A model generated the notes under the pieces. It was not told where the DNA came from. It saw only the letters and a program-made list of their open reading frames with translations, and ran no database searches. The position numbers and the translations under genes were made by a program. From assembly GCA_934045075.1 (NCBI GenBank), contig OW203740.1, forward strand, positions 18,241,878-18,305,877: DNA of 64,000 bases, written 5' to 3'. Source of the stretch: Yponomeuta sedellus. Its lineage: Eukaryota > Arthropoda > Insecta > Lepidoptera > Yponomeutidae. Positions 20,815 through 32,458 of the stretch are shown one piece after another (position 1 is the first letter of the stretch; every line of letters begins with the position of its first letter).

Positions 20815-21182
20815 ATTTCGCCGTTGCCGGTCCCAAGCCCGGATGAGAAAGAAAGAGGGTTCATCGTAGGGCTAAAAGGATCTGGTTCCCTGTTTTTGTG
20901 TAGGACACAAAAACAGAATCCGAATTGGCTCTAACAAAACAACCTCAGCAAAGTCTAACGGATAAACGATTTAGCCTACGAATTGGTACATGGAATGTGC
21001 AAACCATGCTGATGCCGCAACAAAAGAGACCAAAAGGCAGACCCAGAAAACGTTGGTATGACTGTATTGAAGAAGACCTCAGAAAGATGGGCAAATACAC
21101 GAACTGGAAGAGAGAGTCAAAGGCACGAGACACGTGGAAGAAGATTGTGGAGAAAAGGATTGTAGCTCCATAGGAAGAAGAA
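20815..21182 (+). mobile_element. Internally deleted RTE-like LINE with 13-bp target duplication
   Basis: GGTCTGCTCGTCA flanks both sides (20802-20814 and 21183-21195), a perfect 13-bp duplication. The 368-bp insert has a 5' leader and one open frame (20925-21173, 82 codons). That frame begins like the apurinic endonuclease of LINE proteins (RIGTWNVQTML, about residues 20-30) and jumps directly to a typical LINE C-terminus (KRPKGRPRKRWYDCIEEDL, then ARDTWKKIVEK). The endonuclease core and the whole reverse transcriptase are absent. The deletion must predate or accompany insertion, because the duplication encloses it. Confidence 0.8.
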
Positions 21183-21195
21183 GGTCTGCTCGTCA

Positions 21196-22384
21196 CCTCG
21201 AAAATTTTTAGGCTGGCTGGAAGAAATTTCTATTCAAATAAGCCTTTGTTTGTAATTATTGTGCAATAAAGTGTAACAAACAAAAGTTTTACGTTGTAGA
21301 CACTTCTAATTCACAAAACAAAATATTCATTTTATTGTTCATATTAAAAATAACACTTGCGGTATTAAAATGTACGAAACGCACACGGATGATCTTTCAT
21401 ACTTTTCTTTAACTAACATTCACTCAAAATTAATAATGGCGTAATGGCCTATTCAAGCGGCAAGAGAAGTGGCGCACGCAATCTAATTTAGTGCACCTAT
21501 GTAGGTATGTACCTACATTGTGAATGCTCAGTAGGTACTCAATCATTTAATGCATTCCACGAGTATATACACCACGAGTATACACATGAAATTCATAACT
21601 AAAAATATAGATCTTTGTGGACCCTGTATGGCACTCAACATTATAAATTATAGGAGACCTTTATAAATGAAGCCTATAAATTATTATTTAAATTCTTTAA
21701 GATTGTGGAGGAGGCATTCAATTATATTATTGCAGTATCATCAAACATTGTAGCAATAAATACTTTTTTTAATATCACATGAATCAATGATCCAGATTTA
21801 GTAGTTATACTAGATTGAATATTACTACACCATCAGCCGAGAGATTCTTACAATTACCTATGTACTCACAAAAGAATCAAAGCGTTTTTAATATTCCCAT
21901 AATGGTACCTAACCAATAAAACAACCAGGCGGGTGTGCTCAGGCAGGCACACATTTCTAAGAATGTCTTCGAGCAAGCACATAAAGGTGACGGAAAAACA
22001 AACTTACAATAAAGCCGCCGCGCGCCGAGGGCATTTCCCCAAAAATCGGACGACCACCTCCATTAAGCAGAACCGTCGGAATTATAATCATAAACGTGTG
22101 GACGGTTATGGAGCGGGTCAGTCGTGTTATCACGCGTAAGACTGACCAGAGGACACGGGCCTTTATTTGCATACCGACCGTATGGAACTGGAGGCCAGCA
22201 GCGTTAGAATTTTTCTATACTCCAGCGATAGAAACAAGCGAAAGGTTGGATTTGTATAACGCATGCTTGATGTACTCTCTGTCTTATCGCAGAGTAGAGC
22301 AGAATTTCTCTAATTTAAGAAGTTCCAGTAATTCTGTTTTAACAAGAATTTCTAAACTTTAACAAGTTCAGCATAAATTTATCA
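21196..22384. other. Unassigned intergenic DNA
   Basis: Starts with what looks like a LINE 3' UTR (GCTGGCTGGAAGAAATTTCT). Overlapping frames at 21933-22362 on both strands have no recognisable domain and I do not call them. Confidence 0.4.
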
Positions 22385-22432
22385 ATTTGTCGTTGGCACG
22401 GGTTAGTGCATTAAAAAGTAAAAATAGTATAA
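22385..22432 (+). repeat. Family A tail fragment
   Basis: GGCACGGGTTAGTGCATTAA then AAAAATAGTATAA, the 3' tail of family A without its core. Confidence 0.7.
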
Positions 22433-22670
22433 GTTCAGCATGTTCAGAAATTCTGCTTTAGTGTTGTAATTTTAAACTCTTTACTTTTTGCTTAAATTAT
22501 TGTAAGTAGTTCATTTATCAAAAGTTTCTATACTTTTATTAGCAACAAAGTTAAGGAACTTTTTTCGTGCCTACAGAAACCTAAAGCGACTGCAGCGTCA
22601 ATGACAGCTGTCTCACCACATACCTATACGAATTATTTACTCAGGGGCTAGGACAAAGTTGCAATGCGTG

Positions 22671-23181
22671 TACAGTCGACAGCACATCAACCGATACACG
22701 CGTGCATTCTTCGATATCAACCATTGTATGTCACCCACTGCAGGGGCACGGGTCTCTTTCTGCATCGCAGGAAGATTAAGCCATAATCCACCACGGGGGC
22801 CAATACGGGTTAGTGGAGGATTGTAAGACAGTGGCGGGCCTTACTGTCAAAAGTTACCAAGCCGCCCATAAGGCCTCTGACCTAGCTTAACGACTAGTTA
22901 GCTGTCAATACATGACAGCCGGCACCAACGGCTTAACGTGCGACTTGAGGCACCAACGTGCCTTGCGAAGCACGGAAGTGCTCGGAAATATGGCTAGCGG
23001 TAGTCACGGGACAGTCACCCATCCTTCACCTGACCGCGCCTGTTGTTGCTTAACGCAAGTGATTGATTCCAATGACTCGGTTTGACTAGGCCACGAGCGC
23101 TTCTGACTAGACCACGAGCGTGCATTCTACTAGTTACGATACGGGCGACTCAAAAATGTAATGTTAACCTGCTGTCGACTA
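22671..23181. mobile_element. TACAGTCGACAGC MITE split by a family B SINE
   Basis: The left part (22671-22710) starts TACAGTCGACAGCACATCAA. The right part (23129-23181) ends TTAACCTGCTGTCGACTAA. Without the SINE and one target duplication the element is about 95 bp, close to the 105-bp copy at 18440. Confidence 0.7.
22711..23117 (-). mobile_element. Family B SINE, complete copy with 11-bp target duplication
   Basis: Flanked by GCGTGCATTCT at 22700-22710 and 23118-23128, which defines a 407-bp unit. The sense (minus) strand has a 5S-like region at about 23070-23001: GCGTTAAGCAACAACAGGCG then GGATGGGTGAC. It is followed by GCTTCGCAAGGCACG, the GTGCCGGCTGTCA body and a 3' end with CCCCTGCAGTGGGTGACATA-like sequence. 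This copy shows that family B is a retroposed unit. Confidence 0.8.
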
Positions 23182-23727
23182 ATGAAGACGGAGGCAGGTG
23201 AAATCTGACTGAAAACTTTAACAGTACGAAATGATGCATAAGAGTTCCAGATTTGCATTATCATCAGCACAATATTAATTTTCCTGTACACTTCAAGGAA
23301 ATGGTAGGTATTCTATAACCAACCGCTCTATGTGTGGCAAAACCGAACGAAAGGCGGTTCTTAGAAAAGCATGAGTCACCCGCACTGAATAAAGTGGAGC
23401 TATTATACGCTGTTATATGATGTCTGTATGGCTAGTGACAGGTAGTCGTGGACTCGTGGCGGAAATGCCTTTGACTCGCCTATACTGACAGCTGCTTCTT
23501 GCCGCGGCAATGTTGTTTTACGGCTTTGGATGTCGGCTCCGTTCTTTCTACGCTGTCTCACAGTATGAGGCGTGTAGAAGAAGACATTATAGTATTTCAT
23601 GTCACGGACACACCGCTTGCTCCCAAGTGGGTGGGCGATAAATGGTAGGCGTGAACAAGTGACCACCGAGCGAGTACTAAGTCATAGTCATTATTATTTG
23701 AGTACGAGAACCGAACACAGATTTCGT
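23182..23727. other. Unassigned intergenic DNA
   Basis: An 87-codon minus-strand frame (23403-23666) has no recognisable domain. Confidence 0.35.
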
Positions 23728-23965
23728 CACGATGTTTTCCTTCAAAGTTAGCGAGTGATATTGCTAGTGATAACTTCACAAATGTAGGTACCTACAATAA
23801 AAAATATCTACCTTAGCGCTTGAAATAAAAATATAAAAAAAATTGCCAATCCGTTGGGCACACGTGGTAATTAATCTCATACTCTCTCTCTCTCTCTCTC
23901 TGAATGGTCTGTGCCCTCATACTCTCTCTCTCCCTGAGAGGTCTGTGCCCTGCAAAAAAACTAGA
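23728..23965. repeat. Family D fragments in both orientations, with a CT microsatellite
   Basis: GATGTTTTCCTTCAAAGTTA (about 23731) has the orientation of 3930-4312, while GGCACACGTGGTAATTAA (about 23857) has the opposite one. A 20-bp CT repeat (23882-23901) and two CTCATACTCTCTCTCTC blocks lie inside. Confidence 0.6.
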
Positions 23966-25555
23966 TCCGAAGTAAAATCATTGGCAACATTTAGAATATG
24001 ACGTGTCGTGACTAGGCAACAAGAAAATGTTGCGTGTGAGGTGCCTGGGTCCGACGAGAGAGGGACTGAGGAGGGAAAATGCCCTGATTATTAATCTGAG
24101 GGAAAATGGAGCACTCCGGGTCGTTGACCCCAGTTCAGGGTAGGATTGATGGTTCATCTGTTAGAAGGGTAAAGAAAAAGCTCAGAAGAAGAAAAAGGAA
24201 ACCCATATCTGTGCCCCTGTTGATTGTTTCCTGAGAGTAGTCTTCTATTCTTTTATTAGTGTAGGTGCTGTAGGTGGTAAATGACGTCTATGAAAAATAT
24301 TCAGGTCAAATTCGTAGAGTAGATTTTCGTAGAATGTCTAAAATTTAGATTCCTACATTCTAGATAATAACGAATACTTAATTAAGTAAGTAAATCTAAG
24401 TAATAGCCTGACTGCCTGGTAAGTTCTTTGGTACTGATAACCACTATCACTGTATGCGTAATTTTAAAGGAGCAAATTTAATGTTGAAACCAAGTTAGGC
24501 AGGTATGCCTAGGTAGGTACATAAATTAATCGACAGTGGAACATTTTTTTCATATAAAATCACATCAACCTTCAAATTATAGTTGTAAAGTAACCCATAA
24601 CTTGACTGAGAGTATACGCAAGTAGAGGTTGATGTGCTGTCAACTGTTGTGTAGTCTACACAGTGAACGGATAATTTGTAATTAAAATGTAAAGGTTGAT
24701 CTGTTGTCGACTGCACCTAAGTACTTGCTAGTGATGCTGGGTAAAAAATTGTTGATTTCGAGGTTAAAAGGTCGACTGAATAATTTCAAATTGTATACCG
24801 AGTAACGATTATTATACTGATTGCAACAAGGAAGCGTTATTACTGCGTGCGTACAGTCAACGGCAGTCACGTCTGATCCAAGGTCGCATTTTTGCGTCGT
24901 ATTTATGAGTGAGAGAAAAAATAACAGGGTCTCGACGACTGTACATTTTTATGTTTGCCAGACTGTTCCATTAGCAAGTCGAGACTGTTGTATACTTTGC
25001 GATTAGTTCCACTATTCACTGTTCGGCCGGAATCGCGGCCAAACAAGTTAGCGTTCATTTTTGGTGCATTTCGAACTTATTTACGACTTGTAATTAATGA
25101 AAGAACAAAGTTCGTATCATCAGCGTATGGTACGTATACGTAGCTATTGAGAATTACATTGGTGTTATATAGAGTTTTAAGTTAGAATTTTAGTATTAAA
25201 TAGGTATAAGTAACAAGTAATACAGTGTCTAAACTAATTGTATTAAAAAAATACATGACACTATTATTCTATTTTAGTAGGTAGGTAGGTACTTAAAAAT
25301 AATTAAGTATCTACTTATTTTTCTAATACCTACTTAAGCTACTTATGTATAAAATTGCAGTGCTCTTACAGGGCTCATGTTGCGGACTATAGGTACCTGT
25401 ATAATTATAATAAAAAATGTTTTTATACGGATTTTACTTGTTTATTTCATTTTTATATCTTATAATTTTCAGTGTACATATATGTTAAGACCTATTCTGT
25501 ACCACATGAAGTAATAAACGAACTTCAACTTGAATAAATGAAAAACAAAACCAGC
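23966..25555. other. Intergenic DNA with scattered MITE ends
   Basis: Fragments of the TACAGTCGACAGC family lie at 24626-24650, 24692-24716 and 24850-24870. A half copy of the 29614 MITE (TTTTTATACGGATTTTACTT) is at 25418. Nothing else is recognised. Confidence 0.45.
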
Positions 25556-25768
25556 GGGTGGATACTCAGCAACCACCTCTGATTACCCATCCACCGATCC
25601 TGGGTGCGATTCCCAGTGGGGCCGCCGTGCATTTGTACCAAAAGCCTCAGTCTGGGTGTATTTCCACGTTTGTGATATCCTTGTCAGGTTACCCATAGCA
25701 CAAGGTATCCTAGTTTGGGACCAGGACAAGTGGTGTATTTTAGTTCGAAGTAATTTCATTTTCATTTA
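25556..25768 (+). mobile_element. tRNA-headed SINE related to family E
   Basis: B-box-like GGTGCGATTCCCA (about 25602) is followed by a tail with CACGTTTGTGATATCCTTGT, AAGGTATCCTAGTTTGGGAC and ATTTCATTTTCATTT. Tail pieces (GGGACCAGGACAAGT) recur at 29550 and 53895. Confidence 0.55.
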
Positions 25769-26330
25769 ATTTAGAGGTAGTTAATGTTTTATGATTTTAT
25801 AAAACTAATTTAGTAAGACTATGCTAAAGAATTGTATGCCTAGTTAAAACGCTGTAGGTAGTAACGAATTCTGCTGCATTATCATAGTAATATCATGTCA
25901 ATCGAATTGATTTAATTGTAATTTTATCATAATATTATTAAGGCAAAATTTAAGCTTCTGCTTAAGTTTAGTATTTTTTTAAAATGTTTTCACGACGTTG
26001 TTAGTTGTTATAGTTAGCTAGACTAAATAAATGCACATTAAAATATGAATAATTATAATGAAAAGATTTTCAGAATGTCTCAGTAACATTGATATGAACA
26101 TGGCCAACATGATTTATGTCTATATTTAGAATGTTAAATCATAGGATTAATGTGGATTAACGTCAGTTACCAAAACATTGATTAACCACGTAACATGTAC
26201 TTACTCAGATAATTTTAAATCAGAAATAATCCATCAAAATAAAATAACCGGTACTTACCTCAGAAATAATTTTATGTCAATTCGATTGTTTGTCCAGATA
26301 TTCATCAACGTGTTATGGCCACGGCGTGAG
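25769..26330. other. Unassigned intergenic DNA
   Basis: Strongly AT-rich; no gene. Confidence 0.4.
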
Positions 26331-26331
26331 G

Positions 26332-26572
26332 GTATGTATGTTTGTATGTATGTATGTATGTATGTATGTATGTATGTATGTATGTATGTATGTATGTATG
26401 TATGTATGTATGTATGTATGTATGTATGTATGTATGTATGTATGTATGTATGTATGTATGTATGTATGTATGTATGTATGTATGTATGTATGTATGTATG
26501 TATGTATGTATGTATGTATGTATGTATGTATGTATGTATGTATGTATGTATGTATGTATGTATGTTTGTATA
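26332..26572. repeat. TATG tetranucleotide microsatellite, about 60 units
   Basis: Uninterrupted TATG/GTAT repeat with single TTTG variants near each end (about 26341 and 26565). It has no stop codon in several frames, which creates long artificial YVCM- or HTYI-repeat frames on both strands. Confidence 0.97.
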
Positions 26573-26584
26573 TTCGTCAACAAA

Positions 26585-26738
26585 CTAGGCGGTCGATGGG
26601 TTGACCGGCTGCCCGATGGTCGGACGCTGTGGTCAGGTCGGCAGGAAGCCAAAGAAGGCAAAGAGACCGCGAAGGATAGCGAGATGGGGAAAAGGCCCAG
26701 CAGTGGACAGAGGTGGGCTGCTGTTAATGATGATGAGT
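26585..26738 (+). repeat. Unclassified repeat tail next to the microsatellite
   Basis: GC-rich stretch ending AAAAGGCCCAGCAGTGGACA and GTGGGCTGCTG followed by GATGATGA. The CCCAGCAGTGG block resembles the 3' end of family B. Confidence 0.45.
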
Positions 26739-27578
26739 TACAGAATAATAATATAATTACTTACGGGACTTTCGTAACAGACACGCTGACAAAAGGAACC
26801 ACTCACTGCGTACCTGAAATTCGAAAATTCTCAAAGCCTAAACGGTGTAAAAACCAGTCTTCTATCGACACTGAGAATAGGGATCAAAGTTCACAACATA
26901 ACGGCCGTGTCCTCTCCTATGCCCCTCTCAACTAGGTCAAGGCGTGTAGTCGGGCCCACCAGACATAGGTACCTACATCATTACATTTCTGTCTGTAGGT
27001 AGATGCACTGTACTGTAGAACTACCGTTTGGGTTGGTGGGTAAAGTTGGGGGCGGCGGATATTTCTGTTATTTCTGATTCTCGGTACGTTTACAGAATTT
27101 AATTCAGGGTTTACAATTTCAATATCAATAACTCTCTTTGTACCCTGCGGCATATTTCCAAGTATTGACATAAAATGTCAAACGTATAATGTTACCTCCC
27201 CGGTTTTACAATTTATGGATAAGCCGATGTTTTTTAAAAAGAAATCAATAAATTAATCCTTTGATGAATGTCAAGGTGCAATGTTGGAATGTTGCAAGGC
27301 GCTGCCTTCGGATAGAAATATGAATAAAAACGGAGTGTACCTACTGAAGAAAAACGCAGCGAGATTGAACTTCACTCTGACCATATTTTCTCAAATCATG
27401 CTAAACAAAATACATCAGTAGCGACATGAAAAGATTGTATTCAAAAAGATCGCCCGCCTCAACAACTTTAAATACCAAAAAAAATATTAGGTACTCTTCT
27501 TTCAAATGTAGGAAAATCGTTAATGCTGCGGCCAGATACACGAACAGCACCCTTTCACGGGGTCAGCTATGAGCAGTC
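26739..27578. other. Unassigned intergenic DNA
   Basis: No gene or repeat recognised. Confidence 0.4.
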
Positions 27579-27581
27579 TTA

Positions 27582-27831
27582 GGGCGAGATAAATAGTCGT
27601 GGCTTAGCCCAAGTCCGTACTCAAGCTTCCCTAAGCATTACTTCAGGCTAACTTAGCTAAGTATCAAAGTAGACGTTTGCTTAGCTAAGCATGTTCTTAG
27701 GCCAATGCTAAGAATTAGTCCGGGTTTCGCGACTAAAAGAGTGCTAAAGTACTGTCTATGATAGACAAATCTATTCTTAAGCAAGTGCTTTCGCTAAGAC
27801 TCGTTCTTAGAAGCGACTATTTATCTCGCCC
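27582..27831. mobile_element. Tourist-like MITE, copy 2 (250 bp)
   Basis: Inverted relative to 14515-14784, with the same ends GGGCGAGATAAATAGTCG and internal GCTTAGCTAAGC blocks. TTA duplicates at 27579-27581 and 27832-27834. Confidence 0.87.
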
Positions 27832-27834
27832 TTA

Positions 27835-28674
27835 ATCTCAACCATTTTACAGACCCCGGCCGGCCACCACGCCACCATTCGCATCACTTCCATGACGTTC
27901 CCTAATAAAAGTTATTCAGATTGACGAGAGAATTTGGTCGCAACCTGTATTATGCTAAGCGTCAAGTATTTTTTCACGACAGGTACCTACAGACATACTG
28001 CGTTCTGGTAAATGAAAGTACTACACATTCGTATGCATTACGAATATAGAAAGGAACAGAAACCTTTTATTACACAGGAAACGCACATTTTTTCTATATT
28101 AAATAATAAAGGTCTCCTGAATATTCAATAAATCAGGGATATTTTTCCTTTATCTGGCAATACCACAGAGCTTACTCCTTAACCTGTCATTGTCTGTCGC
28201 CTGCCATTCAGCCCTTCAGCCCCGAGAGTAAATCTGTAAAATTATATACAGCCTGCATTTTCATTAAACATCCTTGAAATACGAAAATAGCTGAACAAAA
28301 TAACAAGATACGTTTTTTTTATCGACTGCGAAAGCAAAGGAGGGTTGTGTGTTTTTGCGAGTACCTATGAATGTAAGAAGTTTCTTCGCGCCCGCGACTG
28401 GATCCGTTTTGACAAATAGGTGTGAAGTGTGAAGCACTTATTCCTTTACTCCTTAATGGAGTAATTTTATGAATAATTATTACATTGCTATTGTGTAGTT
28501 TCTTTTTACTTCCATAATTTTGTTTTTGAAACTGACAGTAGGTACTAAATAAGTTTTTTACGAGCTCCTATTTTCGTAATGGACGCTTCAATTGAAACTT
28601 AAATTACTGACCATTCCCTGAGTTATTACTTTATGCAACCCCGACAGTAGATTAATTGGTTGCCATATATTTTT
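27835..28674. other. Unassigned intergenic DNA
   Basis: No gene or repeat recognised. Confidence 0.4.
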
Positions 28675-28780
28675 TAATGTAGCCTATAAATGCCCCACTG
28701 TAGGGCACCAGCCTTATCTCAGAGACAGGGTATGGGCTTAATTACGCAATTTCTTCCTCACAATGTTTTCCTTCATCGTA
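28675..28780 (-). repeat. Family D fragment
   Basis: TAGCCTATAAATGCCCCACT, TATGGGCTTAATTACG and AATGTTTTCCTTCAT parallel 3938-4095, with a gap. Confidence 0.65.
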
Positions 28781-29613
28781 AAATATTACACAACGATAAA
28801 TAAAATGTTTGAGTTTGGTTGCAATTAAAGAATAGTTTGCGTTGGAAACAGTCGCTGTCTTAACTACTCAAGCCGTTCTAATAGACAAAAAGAACATTTA
28901 GAAAAGGTTTTACGGGCTGACATGTAGTGTCATCGTGATGAATAGTTTTGCCGTCCACTTTACGGAAATAAAGACAAACCAATAGGTACAAGAAACAGTA
29001 AAAGGGCTCACAGCGGCCAAGTCAAGTGGACTTTTAATTATTGAGGATTAAGGTCGAAATTCAACAGCCCAATAGGTGCTGCGTGCGTGACTTTATCGAC
29101 CTTGAAGCGTTTTAAAAACACTTGCCCACGGAGTTTTTGGTTGAAAACAGTAATATTTATCAAACCTTTTAGGTTGGGTGTGTAAGGTCGTAATATGTTA
29201 TCGTTGATAGGTTGTGTGTGCGTTTCAATGTCACAAAAACGTATATGTAGGACATAAGTACTAGTTTAGAGGCTTCTGTTTGCTCGATATTTCTCTCAAG
29301 AGGTATTCTCATGGAAACTTAATTTGGTTTATACATCTAAACCAGATGCCGCTCTTGGTTCGCAATGAAAGTTTATTAATGCGTTTGGAGGGGGCAAAAT
29401 CAAGTTTAACCTTGTGGCTGGGTCCCTGAGGGACCCCCAGCCTACACGGATGTAACTAACGCTACTAATGTGACTCAGTCTGTGTCTCTTTCCTATTGAT
29501 TAACGTCATGGCCAGATTGCCATAGATTTGCACAGCAAATCCTACTTCGGGACCAGGACAAGTCATTGTGTTGTGTTAATTTTCTAAGGTTAACACGAGC
29601 ACCAGACATAATT
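28781..29613. other. Unassigned intergenic DNA
   Basis: A SINE-tail fragment (CAAATCCTACTTCGGGACCA, 29537) is the only recognised piece. Confidence 0.4.
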
Positions 29614-29754
29614 AAAACTGTTTTATACGGATTTTACTGGTTTATTACATTTTTACAATTTTCCAACGTTTCGGCACTTTTTCAGGTGCCGTGGTCTCGG
29701 ATGGTTCGAATGTCATCGATAACAAACTAGTAAAATTCGTATAAAAACAGTTTT
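29614..29754. mobile_element. MITE with AAAACTGTTTTATACG ends (141 bp)
   Basis: Left AAAACTGTTTTATACGGATT and the reverse of the right end (AAAACTGTTTTTATACGAATT) form a roughly 30-bp imperfect inverted repeat. The inside carries CCAACGTTTCGGCACTTTTT. The flank TCTAAGGTTAACACGAGCA recurs at 58930. Confidence 0.6.
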
Positions 29755-31636
29755 TATTGAGTTGTGTTAAGTTGGATATTGTTCTAATGGCAAAGAATCA
29801 TATCTTTTATAGTAAATTTTCGCAAATTATGAATATCATCAATTTCCGACGGTGATAGTAGGTACTTACTTAATGTTTACAACCTAAAACCTAGCGATAT
29901 TATTTAAAAACACAATTCCTTAAAACACTAATCGAATGCAGTTTTTAGTTTTGGTAACATGGTTTTTATCATTTTTAATATCAAAGTAGGTACTTAGGAA
30001 TGCCAGTAGATAGTATTTTTTGCCAATAAGTGCCGTTTTTAGCAAAATACGATTTAGGTTCTACGTTTTATTTTTAAAAAGTCTATAGCACTAAAATAGT
30101 TATTGTTCTGAGACTAAAACACTCTTTAGGACGGAAAATTAAGAAAATTAAGGCATTCCAAATTCTCTAGAATTTCTTTTTAAAACCCCGCTTTAACTCA
30201 GTGTTTTAGTGGAATTGACTTTTTTTTGTATATACTCGTAATACTTATATGGCCTAAAGAAAGCTATTAGTGAAGTATAAAAACACGATTCTTCTAAGGC
30301 CAGTTATTTTAATCTGTGGTTAGCTTTTTTTTGAAAAATCTAGATAGGTACACCACAGATTTAAGACAGCGTTTTTGGAGTGTTTCTATAAATAATGCCG
30401 TTAGATTGTAGGCCAAGTTCTAAAATAAGTATAAAAGCTATCGCCATTGCAGGGATTTATGATGCACAATTTTTGCAAATCGTATTTTTAAAGAAAAATG
30501 TTTTTTCGCAGTAAGCTCCGGGTCGCCCCATTGTACGCGATAAGGCTATCAAGACACGATTATAAGGCTATTTATACACAGTTATTTATTATTTAGGTAA
30601 AAATGCCAGTCTCAAATATGCCGCTTTACGTGAAACAGTTGTCGAAGGAATATTACCTACTGAACGAGAAATGACTTCGACGGGGGCGTGCCAAAAGTTT
30701 TATGAATAGTCACAACACAAGGAAATTACTAATAGGCCCTGAAGAGATATAAAGCTTGCCTGAAACGCGGTTCGAAAAAAATTTTGTCCCAAAGCATTAG
30801 GTATAAACCAAAGCGTTGACTTTTTCACCTCTACAATGACGTAGGCTTCGCCGTCATACCAAGACAGTTAGCCACGTATCTAGGCTCATTCATCTCAACG
30901 CATTAGGTACTAATAATAATACAAGTTGTATAATTTTGACATCATCTCATTGCGTCACTTAATTACCGATGTTGATCTGGCCCAGTCCGAATTTAGACTC
31001 ATGACGACTTGACTGACACGGGTTACACCTGCGTAAATTGTTTTGTTTAATGTGTACTTAGTCTGGCATTTAGGGGCAGAATATTTATACTCATACTAAT
31101 ATTATAAAATGATAGTGTTTATTTATGCTATTAAAGACATCAACAAGAAAGCATGTAATACATGCTTACTTAGACCTAAGATTTCCGCAGATTCTATGTG
31201 CTCCAATTAGGACATAATTGGGCCATTGTACGTAGTAAGAGCTGCGGTATGTGAACCTCCTAGTTTCTATAAGGTTCCCTCACGATTTTTTCTTTCATGT
31301 GGTACTATACAGTATTTAAAAACCTATTTAAACTATACAGTATATTAGGAATTTAGAACATATAGTCGTTGGTTCAGTCGACAGTATTATAAACTGTTAA
31401 ATTTAACATAACGTAAACTCACGGCTGTATCCCGGGTCAGCAGGCAGAGACCTGACAAATATTTTCATGTAAGGACACCGTTAATTTCGAGTATTCCTGT
31501 TCATTTTTATGGGAAAATCACTGGTAACGTAAGTAACGTGCACTTGTGCAAAGGACTGTCAGTACATGCCGGAATCTACTCTTTGCTATCTCTTGGCAAA
31601 TGCGAGATGGATCGACATGTTTTTTTAGCATTGAGA
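29755..31636. other. Unassigned intergenic DNA
   Basis: About 1.9 kb without a supported gene. A 20-bp family A end (TTTAAAAACCTATTTAAACT) is at 31315. Confidence 0.45.
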
Positions 31637-31639
31637 TAC

Positions 31640-31948
31640 TTAACGATCACGAAGGTTAAGCAACATAAGGCGCGTTTAGTGCATTGTGGATAGGTGACCT
31701 TCTATGACTAACGCTAGTGGTATTTTTCCGAGCGTGGTGCCGGCTGTCGTCGTTTGATGGCAGTCGTTAAACCAAGTCAGAGGCCTTAGGGCGGCTTGAG
31801 AACTTCTGACAGTTAACACCAGCCACAAGTCTTGCAAGCCTCTACCAATCCGGACTTGGCCCCAGTGGTTGAGTATGGCCTGTACCTTCCTCAGGAAAGA
31901 CCCGTGCCCCTCGGTGGAGACATAGTGGGTTGATGATGATGATATCAT
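31640..31948 (+). mobile_element. Family B SINE with 5S-like head
   Basis: GATCACGAAGGTTAAGCAAC, GGCGCGTTTAGTGC and GGATAGGTGACC (31645-31700) match the 5S internal-promoter region in order. Then come GTGCCGGCTGTCGTC, AGGCCTTAGGGCGGCTTGAG and a GTTGATGATGATGAT tail. Confidence 0.8.
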
Positions 31949-32458
31949 TTTGGCTCCGAAAATGTCTTTATTTAGGAAACCAAGATTTTTACAATAGAAT
32001 CCTAAACAAAGTGCAGTAACAATGCTGAAAGCCACTAAAATGTTTCAACAGCTTCCTCAATATAAAGTGTTTCCTATCAATCTTAATCCGAATATTTAGC
32101 GACTTATGTGTATTATGTACTTTTAATGCGTACCTACGTAAGGGCAGGGGTTGCCAATTTTCATGATCCTGACTCTATAAATAATAATATTGGCCTTCTT
32201 GCATCCACTTAATGAGATGATTTATACAGCGTCCAGTGGTATCTTCACTGACACTATAATTCATCAACATTAAATTACTTTTATAAAACATTTTGCAAAA
32301 ACTTTACGACAGTCTCACCACCGTGATATTCAGGAACTAGGACATAACGCCTAATCTATGCTGAAATCTGTGGCTGTAGTAACCCAACAACAACGGCAAA
32401 AACCTGATTATTACCTATACCTACACCCAGACTGAGACCATGAAATCTTAGAATTTGT
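31949..32458. other. Unassigned intergenic DNA
   Basis: No gene or repeat recognised. Confidence 0.4.

Noticed and set aside
21933..22362. Overlapping 68-88-codon frames on both strands
   Set aside because: No recognisable domain and similar openness on both strands; could be chance or a remote repeat.
26178..26935. Open frames of 104-197 codons with YVCM or HTYI repeats
   Set aside because: They are translations of the TATG microsatellite, present on both strands and in several frames.
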